Of a stretch of DNA of 5,612 nucleotides, positions 1 to 5,612 are shown in pieces. The position numbers were made by a program, and so were the translations under genes. Position 1 is the stretch's first letter, and each line of letters begins with the position of its first letter. The notes beneath the pieces are model-generated. The model was given only the letters and a program-made list of their open reading frames with translations. It made no database searches and was not told where the DNA came from. Origin of the DNA: FW021-bin31 sp964558275. Lineage in GTDB: Bacteria > Bacteroidota > Bacteroidia > Chitinophagales > Chitinophagaceae. The stretch is taken from positions 1 to 5,612 of the forward strand of contig CAZLDH010000159.1 of the NCBI GenBank assembly GCA_964558275.1, written 5' to 3'.

Positions 1-570
1 GGAGATTATGTGATTAATAGTGACGATAAGACCTTACAAGGAAACTTTATGCCTAAAGTGAAAGGTGGTTTTGGCAGTTTCTTTACCTATAAAGGTTGGA
101 GTTTAGATTTTCATTTCAATTTTGTGTTGGATAGAGATATACTGAATAAATATGCTTCTGCCAGGTTGGATTTTGTGAATGGTCAGAATAATAATGATAT
201 TCAATCTGTGAAAGAAATCACCTTCTGGGAAAAGCGTTTAGATCGCTCTCAATATCCGAAATACAATCCATGGAGTAGTGTTATTCCCTATCGTGCGGAT
301 CAGAATTTATTCCTGCAGGATGGTGCTTATTTAAAACTCCGTTCTTTATCTGTTGGATATGATTTGACGAAAACCAATCTCTTTAAGAAAAAAGAAGGGG
401 AAAATCAGACCTTTAGAAAATTCCTAATATACTTATCGGCATCGAATTTATTTACCGTCTCTCCATTTGATGCAGATAATCCCGAATTGGTTCAATATAA
501 CGGAATATATAATGGTTATGGATTACCGATTCCCAGAACCTTCACTTTTGGTGTGAAAATTAATTTGTAA
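1..570 (+). CDS. SusC/RagA-like TonB-dependent outer-membrane receptor, C-terminal part
   Basis: This is the 3' end of a SusC-type active transporter that imports a ligand across the outer membrane using TonB energy. The reading frame is open from base 1 (first codons G-D-Y-V), so the GTG at base 10 is an internal codon and the true start is upstream. The visible 189 residues are late barrel strands in the usual SusC order: a glycine and aromatic-rich strand (KVKGGFGSFFTYKGWSLDF), the FLQDGAYLKLRSLSVGYDL block, the LIYLSASNLFTVSPFDADNPE block, then GLPIPRTFTFGVKINL as the closing strand. SusC family proteins usually have about 1000 residues, so roughly four fifths is missing from the window. 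The final residue is Leu rather than the common Phe, a mild variant. The SusD-like gene follows after 44 bases, as expected for a SusC/SusD pair in one operon. The family call is secure; the ligand is unknown. Confidence 0.95.
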   Translation, partial: GDYVINSDDKTLQGNFMPKVKGGFGSFFTYKGWSLDFHFNFVLDRDILNKYASARLDFVNGQNNNDIQSVKEITFWEKRLDRSQYPKYNPWSSVIPYRADQNLFLQDGAYLKLRSLSVGYDLTKTNLFKKKEGENQTFRKFLIYLSASNLFTVSPFDADNPELVQYNGIYNGYGLPIPRTFTFGVKINL

Positions 571-614
571 TCGAGTCTATATACAAGAAAAATAAAAATA
601 TTAAAGCATTTTTC

Positions 615-2177
615 ATGAATATTATTTCTAAAATGAAAAAACATAGTGTTTTATTAGTAGCTTTTCTCATGATGGGTAGTAGCCTGCTCATACTGCCATC
701 CTGTAACGATACGCTGGATGTAAAATCAACGCGTGTATCCGGAGAACAAAATCATTGGGAAGGATTGGATGATGTACGAAGTGGTTTGATAGGAATATAT
801 GGTTTATTACGCGCAGCTTTGGCAAATGAGAATGGATATTGGTTAAGAGGTGATCTCAGACATGGAGATTTTACTTCCTATTCTCGTCCCGATCTAAAGG
901 CTATTATTGATGGTACGTTAAATGCTTCCTACCCTGTAATTAAAGATTTATCTAACTGGAGAAGATTTTATGCAGTAGTGAATGCAGCTAATCTTTTCAT
1001 CGAAAACGCCGATAAAGCGTTGGCAGATAAACGATATACGAAAGTAAATTATAAGGTAGATGTTGCACAAGCCCGTGCGCTCAGAGCTTTTACCTATTTC
1101 CTAATGGTGCGTATTTGGGGAGATGTTCCGCTTATTTTGCATTCTCCGGGTGGACATTTTAAAGAACTTGAACGCACACCTAAGGAAGAAGTACTTGCTT
1201 TTGCAGAAAGGGAATTGAGGGATGTAGCTCCGGATTTACCTTATGTTTATGGAAGTGAGGATCCACAATTGCCGGGGGATTATTTTGGTTATGAACATAC
1301 GCGTTTTGTGAATACTTTAATTACAAAACTGGCTGCCTATGCGATGTTGGGGCATATTGCAGCTTGGGAAGGTCATTATTTGGATGTGTCTGTATATACA
1401 AAATTTATTCTTGATAATGCCGAAAAGGAAAGCTTAACCTACGTTTCTACCGATGATTTAACCAAACCTGACGGATTATTCTCAAACAGAAAAAGCAATC
1501 AGTTAATTGGATTTAATTTTGTAGCCGGACATGGCGAGGCAACTACCACCGGACATATTGAGGATCTGACTTTAGCTGATCCGTTTATTTCTCGACGTTA
1601 TCCGGAAATATATGTATCTAAAGATTCAATTTCCAGCATATTCCCTTCATCCATTGGAAATGATCAACGTTTTGGTATAGATACCTTATCGGGTTTGCCA
1701 CGTACCGCCTATTTTACAAACTACAGAGGGGAGATGCCAATTTTTAGCAAAATCAAGGTTTTATCGCAAGGCAATTCCAGCGAGTTTGCAAAGTATAGTT
1801 CTGTATTGGTATTTACACGCTTAGAGGAAATTACGCTGTTAAGAGCAGAAGCATTGGCTGTGCTGGCTAATAACGATGCAAACAATGCCAGTGAGGCGGT
1901 GAAACTCTTGAATACTGTGAAGGGTAATAGAGGCGTTAATGATTATGTAGCAGGCAAATCAGGAGACTTACTTCATGCCATATTTTCAGAACGGAGGAGA
2001 GAATTGATGGGAGAAGGCTGGCGCTGGTGGGATCAGGTTCGCTATCACCGCATTAAGCGAGATAATCCGTTGTTTAATCAATTATTGAATGACGACGGTA
2101 TTTATTGGCCGGTTTCTCAGGATGTACTGAATAGAAATTCAAAAATTACACAAAACAGCTACTGGCTCGGAAAATAA
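615..2177 (+). CDS. RagB/SusD family nutrient-binding outer-membrane lipoprotein
   Basis: This is a complete 520-residue protein, a normal length for SusD. In this family the lipoprotein caps the SusC barrel and hands over the bound nutrient. Numbered from the ATG at 615, a lipoprotein signal peptide ends in a lipobox (LPSC) with Cys30 as the lipidated residue, followed by N-D-T-L-D. SusD hallmarks in order: helix N-W-R-R-F-Y-A-V-V-N-A-A-N at about 114-126; AQARALRAFTYFLMVRIWGD at 151-170, then VPL; TPR-like helices around 230-270; FTRLEEITLLRAEAL at about 400-413; SERRRELMGEGWRWWDQVRY at 458-477; and YWPVSQDVL to the ITQNSYW end, matching the family's closing W-P-I-P/QN-Y pattern. A second in-frame ATG at 633 (MKKHSV) gives a more typical signal peptide and lies after an A-rich stretch, so it is the likelier start. 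The gene is probably co-transcribed with the upstream receptor, and its stop is 6 bases from the next ATG. Ligand specificity cannot be read from the sequence. Confidence 0.96.
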   Translation: MNIISKMKKHSVLLVAFLMMGSSLLILPSCNDTLDVKSTRVSGEQNHWEGLDDVRSGLIGIYGLLRAALANENGYWLRGDLRHGDFTSYSRPDLKAIIDGTLNASYPVIKDLSNWRRFYAVVNAANLFIENADKALADKRYTKVNYKVDVAQARALRAFTYFLMVRIWGDVPLILHSPGGHFKELERTPKEEVLAFAERELRDVAPDLPYVYGSEDPQLPGDYFGYEHTRFVNTLITKLAAYAMLGHIAAWEGHYLDVSVYTKFILDNAEKESLTYVSTDDLTKPDGLFSNRKSNQLIGFNFVAGHGEATTTGHIEDLTLADPFISRRYPEIYVSKDSISSIFPSSIGNDQRFGIDTLSGLPRTAYFTNYRGEMPIFSKIKVLSQGNSSEFAKYSSVLVFTRLEEITLLRAEALAVLANNDANNASEAVKLLNTVKGNRGVNDYVAGKSGDLLHAIFSERRRELMGEGWRWWDQVRYHRIKRDNPLFNQLLNDDGIYWPVSQDVLNRNSKITQNSYWLGK

Positions 2178-2183
2178 GAATAA

Positions 2184-2897
2184 ATGATTTTTAATACAAA
2201 GAATAGAATGATGATTAAAAATAACAAAAAACGTTATTACAATATCCTGCTTGCGATAGGACTGATTATAGTGACAATGGTCGGTTGTGAGAAAATGGAT
2301 GATACCTATTATCATTTTGAAAATAACCTGGGTAATTTTAATGGAAATGCCATTGAGTATTTACAATCCAGAGGCGGGGTGTATGATTCCATGCTGTATG
2401 CCATTAGCCGGGTAACGGGTTTGGAAGATTCTATTATTGCCGGGAATGTGACGGTTTTTGCGATGCCAAATGCGAGTTTTACATTGGCTTTACAAAATCT
2501 TAATGAAGTGCGTCAACGGGCAACTCCGTCCAGAGCGCCTTTATCCATAGCTACATTGGATTCCGCCGAACTTGATACCCTGATGTATAGATATGTAATC
2601 AATGGACTGTTCAATACAGATAGTGTGGCTCAATATGCGGATGGACTGACGATACCTTGTCTTAAATATGACTATTTGATGCAACTTCAATATTTTCATA
2701 ACAGTTCTTCCGGCTATCAGGAAGGAGGACCCGAATACTTGGAATATAGCGACCGTAATGAGTCTATTTTTGAACGCTATTGGGTAGGAGCAACTACTAA
2801 TACGGTAGATGTTAAAACGAATAATTCTTACATACACATCTTATCGCCGGGACATGGTTTTGGTTTCGGACAGATAGTAACAAGAATGAAGAAATAG
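2184..2897 (+). CDS. FAS1 (fasciclin) domain lipoprotein, accessory to the SusC/SusD system
   Basis: This 237-residue protein has a basic N-terminus, a hydrophobic segment (about 20-31) and a lipobox M-V-G-C with Cys35, so it is a predicted lipoprotein. Acidic residues soon after the Cys (C-E-K-M-D-D) fit, but do not prove, export to the cell surface. The rest reads as one FAS1 domain: AIEYLQSRGGVYDSMLYAIS (56-75), the H1-like strand VTVFAMPNASF (89-99; common FAS1 form TVFAPTNxAF), LDTLMYRYVINGLF (130-143), and a C-terminal H2-like NSYIHILSPGHGFGFG (214-229). The span from H1 to H2 is longer than in a standard FAS1 domain, with extra sequence around 104-128 and 165-205 including GGPEYLEYSD. 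FAS1 domains generally serve in adhesion or protein-protein contact; a binding or scaffold role at the outer membrane is inferred. The ATG at 2184 follows the susD-like stop by 6 bases; ATGs at 2208 and 2211 are alternative starts with a shorter N-region. The gene ends in two in-frame stops, TAG then TGA. Confidence 0.82.
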   Translation: MIFNTKNRMMIKNNKKRYYNILLAIGLIIVTMVGCEKMDDTYYHFENNLGNFNGNAIEYLQSRGGVYDSMLYAISRVTGLEDSIIAGNVTVFAMPNASFTLALQNLNEVRQRATPSRAPLSIATLDSAELDTLMYRYVINGLFNTDSVAQYADGLTIPCLKYDYLMQLQYFHNSSSGYQEGGPEYLEYSDRNESIFERYWVGATTNTVDVKTNNSYIHILSPGHGFGFGQIVTRMKK

Positions 2898-2933
2898 TGA
2901 GGAATAAAATCAGATTTTGATAAAAAGAATTTT

Positions 2934-3992
2934 ATGAATTATAATCCTTTGACATTTAAAAAAATGAAGAAATATAAGCAAACCGGTAATTTGCTGCTGT
3001 GTGGTGCTGTTGCCTTATTGCTGCTAGCCACATCTTGTAAAGATTTTTTGCCAAAAGATCGGGAAGAGGTTGGGTTTGATTCTCGTTTCACGCAAACTCT
3101 TTATCAACCGGTGCTGGGAAGAACAACAGTATATTCTGATAATTTTTACAAAGGGAGTACCTCTTATCCGGCGACTTTTAAAATTATCAATCCCCGTCGT
3201 TTTAATGGGGCACCGGCTCCGGAATTAAAGGATACTTTTCCCGTGTTGGTTTGGAAAGAAGCTTACACAGGTAAAGAAGAATCTTTAGAAGAAATACAGG
3301 AAAAAAGAGATACCGAATATCATGCTATTTGGGAAATCAGACCCCATTCCGGTCAATTTGTGATGTGGAGCTCGGCTTTATCTTCATTCATGAAAACCCA
3401 ACCCGATTCCGGTTATGTTTTTGATGTGGAGTTGAACAATTCCGGTGGACGCAGATATTTTAGGGGCTTAAAGCTTCGTCCCTATAGAGAACGCCCTTAT
3501 GAACCTTCTCCTTTGGATAAAATTACCGGTCAAGCCACGAGCACTACTGTACATCCTAATATTACTGTAAACATGAAAGGTGCCAAAACCGGACGGTACT
3601 TAGGACCTCGCGATATTGATATTTATTTCAACAGAGTAGGAGATGGGCATTCTTTAACCTTTATGTTTCTGGACACACTTTATCATCCGATCAATCCAAA
3701 GAAATTTAATTTGACTAATTGGAAGACGTTGATTCATGGTTTTGATATGAATATAACAGATTCTTCGGTTTCTTATCAAACAGCTTATCCCATTCCTTTA
3801 ACTACAAGAAAGACAAAATACACGACGGCAAATGGCAAAAGAGCCCATGTAGAATTTGGCTATTCTCGAATAGGCTTCGGACATGTCAGAGTGGATGCTT
3901 CCATGTTATTTGACTTTAAAATATTCAAAAAAGGAGATTGGGAAATTGTCTTTGCTTTTACCGGGGATAATCCCAGATTTAGAGATGAATAA
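2934..3992 (+). CDS. DUF5007-like lipoprotein of unknown function
   Basis: This is a 352-residue predicted lipoprotein. Numbered from the ATG at 2934, the hydrophobic stretch is about 19-33 and the lipobox is L-A-T-S-C with Cys35, followed by acidic and charged residues (KDFLPKDREE). The body resembles from memory the DUF5007 family of Bacteroidota, which neighbours SusC/SusD genes; this was not searched. Striking blocks are RFTQTLYQPVLGRTTVYSDN (51-70) followed by FYKGS, TFKIINPRRFNG (81-92), FPVLVWKEAYTG (102-113), DSGYVFDVELNNSGGRRYF (158-176), LRPYRERPYEP (181-191), KTGRYLGPRDIDIYFNRVGD (218-237), INPKKFNLTNW (253-263) and FKKGDWEIVFAFTGDNPRF (331-349). The pattern of short alternating hydrophobic segments suggests a mostly beta, surface-exposed fold. 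No catalytic motif is recognisable. The ATG at 2964 (MKKYKQ) lies after an A-rich run and gives a more typical signal peptide, so it is the likelier start. It sits 36 bases after the FAS1 gene and 62 before a second receptor, which suggests a role in the same uptake complex. Confidence 0.75.
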   Translation: MNYNPLTFKKMKKYKQTGNLLLCGAVALLLLATSCKDFLPKDREEVGFDSRFTQTLYQPVLGRTTVYSDNFYKGSTSYPATFKIINPRRFNGAPAPELKDTFPVLVWKEAYTGKEESLEEIQEKRDTEYHAIWEIRPHSGQFVMWSSALSSFMKTQPDSGYVFDVELNNSGGRRYFRGLKLRPYRERPYEPSPLDKITGQATSTTVHPNITVNMKGAKTGRYLGPRDIDIYFNRVGDGHSLTFMFLDTLYHPINPKKFNLTNWKTLIHGFDMNITDSSVSYQTAYPIPLTTRKTKYTTANGKRAHVEFGYSRIGFGHVRVDASMLFDFKIFKKGDWEIVFAFTGDNPRFRDE

Positions 3993-4038
3993 ATAATAAA
4001 TTTTAAATCCATATTAATAAACGAACTATTCTTTAATA

Positions 4039-4052
4039 AAATTAGAAATTAG
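4039..4052 (+). repeat. Tandem 7-base repeat next to the second receptor's start
   Basis: AAATTAG occurs twice back to back, ending two bases before the ATG of the second SusC-like gene. It is an exact repeat in an AT-rich spacer. It may simply be part of the A-rich, unstructured leader that Bacteroidota starts favour in place of a Shine-Dalgarno sequence. Chance is a fair alternative given the base composition. Confidence 0.4.
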
Positions 4053-4054
4053 CA

Positions 4055-5612
4055 ATGAGATTTTTATACGCCATCATTCCTGCGATGTTGCTCTTTACTG
4101 CTGTGCAATCCGGCGTGGCTCAGTCTAAAACCATTACTGTAGAAGGTACTGTAACAGACCAGTCCACCGGAGATCCGGCCATAGGCATTTCTATTCTTGC
4201 AGGTTCGCCTCCCAAACCTATTGCGATAACCGATGTACAGGGACAGTTTTCTGTAAATGTTGAAGCAGGTACCATTCTGACGTTTAGGGGACTGAGCTAT
4301 GAAGAAGTTCACAAAAAAGTGAAGGAAAATACGCCTAATCTTAAAATCAGTATTTCTCCATCTTCTCAAACCTTAAATCAGGTGGTTATTACCGGTTATA
4401 CCAGAAAAACCAGAGCAACTACTACAGGATCTGTAGCAAGAATAAGCGGAAAAGAAATTCAGGATGTTCCTGTTGCCAATGTGATGGAATTGATTCAGGG
4501 TAAAGTGGCCGGCTTGAATATTCAGTTGAACAATGGTGCGCCCGGCGCAATGGGACGAATTCAGGTGCGTGGTCTCTCCAGTACGGCTGTTTCCAGCGAT
4601 GGTTTCTTAACACCAACTTCTCCCTTGTTCGTGGTGGATGGTGTACCTGTGGATCCTAATCAGGGCTATCAATACGGGTTTAATCAGGCTGGTCCCGGCA
4701 TTAGTCCTTTATCATTGATTCCTCCGGAAGATGTTGCCAGTGTCGAAGTATTAAAAGATGCGGCTGCCACTTCTATTTATGGTTCCAGAGGCGCTTATGG
4801 TGTGATAATTATTACCACCAAACGTGGAGAATCCAGTATTCCTATTGTTAGATATACCGGGAATGCTTTCTTCAATATTCCACCAAAATTGAGAACTGTA
4901 ATCGGCGGTAAAAGAGAAAGAAGGTTAAGAATTTGGCAAATTAGACATTTTGATACCACAAGAAATGCAGCTTTGGAATTGATTAATAACACGCCTTTCC
5001 TGTCCGACAGCCTGAATCCTTATTATAATAATTCAACCAATTGGCAGGATATCTTTTATCGTCCTACTTATAATATGTCTCATAATATTAGTATTTCCGG
5101 TGGGGATGAACAGTTTAACTACAAGACTAATCTAAACTATTACAAGGAAAACGGCATTGTGGAAAATACGGGATTTCAGCGATATTCTATCAGTATGAAT
5201 GCACGTTATCAGCCATCTACACGCTTTAAGATGATGACTACCTTAAATTTAGCATATGGTAAGAAAAACAATGGTAGTGGTGTGGGATTGTTACAAAAAG
5301 GGGTAGCCGATGGGGCCAATACTTCTTCGTTATTGCCGCCACCTTCAATGTATTCGGATAACAACGCGGCATTGAGTGCAGCAAGTATAGAGAATAATAA
5401 TAAAACGGCGAATGTGAAAGCCAATATAAATATCTCTTGGGAACCCGTTAAAGGATTTCGTCTGAGGGATGTTGCCAGTTATGATTATTCTACCAATACT
5501 TCTGATCGTTTTTCGCCTTCTTATTTGAATAATGGTTCCTCTGAATCATATAGTTACAGTGGCAGAAATTATACCTTGTATAATAGGGCTACACTGAATT
5601 ATACCAAGATAT
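4055..5612 (+). CDS. Second SusC/RagA-like TonB-dependent receptor, N-terminal part
   Basis: An open frame runs from the ATG at 4055 off the right edge, giving 519 residues of an expected total near 1000. A signal peptide (MRFLYAIIPAMLLFTAVQ and onward, probable cut near G-V-A-Q) leads straight into a carboxypeptidase-D-like beta-sandwich at about 27-101 (TVEGTVTDQSTGDPAIGISI, then ITDVQGQFSV). A TonB-box-like segment, LNQVVITGYTRKTRATTTGS, is at 107-126. The plug domain follows, with VANVMELIQGKVAGLNI (140-156), GRIQVRGLSS (167-176), PLFVVDGVPVD (190-200) and DVASVEVLKDAAATSIYGSR (226-245), then G-A-Y-G-V-I-I-I-T-T-K-R-G. Barrel strands begin near 263. There is no STN domain before the beta-sandwich, so direct signalling to an anti-sigma factor is not expected. 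The SusC signature usually reads GSRGANGV; here Tyr248 replaces the Asn. The ATG at 4055 is the natural start because it directly precedes the signal peptide. A SusD-like partner is expected just beyond the window; this is inferred. Confidence 0.95.
   Translation, partial: MRFLYAIIPAMLLFTAVQSGVAQSKTITVEGTVTDQSTGDPAIGISILAGSPPKPIAITDVQGQFSVNVEAGTILTFRGLSYEEVHKKVKENTPNLKISISPSSQTLNQVVITGYTRKTRATTTGSVARISGKEIQDVPVANVMELIQGKVAGLNIQLNNGAPGAMGRIQVRGLSSTAVSSDGFLTPTSPLFVVDGVPVDPNQGYQYGFNQAGPGISPLSLIPPEDVASVEVLKDAAATSIYGSRGAYGVIIITTKRGESSIPIVRYTGNAFFNIPPKLRTVIGGKRERRLRIWQIRHFDTTRNAALELINNTPFLSDSLNPYYNNSTNWQDIFYRPTYNMSHNISISGGDEQFNYKTNLNYYKENGIVENTGFQRYSISMNARYQPSTRFKMMTTLNLAYGKKNNGSGVGLLQKGVADGANTSSLLPPPSMYSDNNAALSAASIENNNKTANVKANINISWEPVKGFRLRDVASYDYSTNTSDRFSPSYLNNGSSESYSYSGRNYTLYNRATLNYTKI

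Noticed and set aside
10..12. GTG as a start codon of a short separate gene
   Set aside because: The frame is open upstream to base 1 and the protein aligns with the middle of the SusC barrel, so this is an internal Val codon of a truncated-by-window gene.
565..586. Short inverted repeat TTGTA...TACAA overlapping the end of the first receptor gene
   Set aside because: It has only five base pairs with a 12-base loop and no T-run after it. It is too weak for a terminator and is expected by chance in AT-rich sequence.
2541..2837. A 98-codon open frame on the minus strand opposite the FAS1 gene
   Set aside because: It lies fully inside a well-supported lipoprotein gene, has no recognisable domain and no intergenic start region. 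It is a frame shadow.
2895..2900. Tandem in-frame stops TAG-TGA at the end of the FAS1 gene
   Set aside because: This is real, but tandem stops are common and need no special explanation. The protein ends just after its expected C-terminal FGFG motif, so a readthrough or truncation event is not suggested.
2911..2920. ATTTTG as a possible -7 promoter element before the DUF5007-like gene
   Set aside because: It matches only the TTTG half of TAnnTTTG, lacks a -33 partner at the right distance and would leave almost no leader.
4387..4400. ACCGGT-centred palindrome inside the second receptor gene
   Set aside because: It encodes the conserved I-T-G-Y TonB-box region, so the symmetry is explained by coding constraint and chance.
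4064..5424. Four minus-strand open frames (4064-4369, 4422-4616, 4795-4992, 5209-5424)
   Set aside because: All lie opposite the continuous SusC-like reading frame from 4055 to the window end, whose conserved plug motifs show that the plus strand is coding.

Overview
The window is a stretch of a nutrient-uptake locus of the SusC/SusD kind from a member of the Bacteroidota. The evidence is two SusC/RagA-type TonB-dependent receptors, a RagB/SusD lipoprotein, further lipoproteins, short AT-rich spacers and start sites without clear Shine-Dalgarno sequences. A FAS1-domain lipoprotein and a DUF5007-type lipoprotein next to SusC/SusD suggest an environmental Sphingobacteriia or Chitinophagia lineage (Pedobacter or Chitinophaga relatives) rather than a gut Bacteroides. 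This placement rests on remembered family context and is an inference.

Layout, all on the plus strand: (1) 1-570, the last 189 residues of a SusC-like outer-membrane receptor whose start lies upstream of the window; (2) 615-2177, a complete SusD-like surface lipoprotein; (3) 2184-2897, a lipoprotein with one divergent FAS1 (fasciclin) domain; (4) 2934-3992, a lipoprotein resembling the DUF5007 family; (5) 4055-5612, the first 519 residues of a second SusC-like receptor, which runs off the right edge. The spacers are 44, 6, 36 and 62 bases, so no stretch over 300 bases lacks a gene. Coding continues to both edges. No convincing terminator, promoter, RNA gene, mobile element or CRISPR array was found.

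Likely working model: SusD and the two extra lipoproteins sit on the outer leaflet of the outer membrane. SusD acts as a lid on a SusC barrel and delivers a ligand for TonB-driven import. The FAS1 and DUF5007 proteins are probably accessory binding or scaffold partners. The second receptor may begin another SusC/SusD pair downstream. No glycoside hydrolase, lyase, peptidase, sulfatase or regulator lies inside the window, so the substrate cannot be stated. The main point of interest is the ordered module SusC-SusD-FAS1-DUF5007-SusC, with two lipoproteins of unknown role between two receptors.
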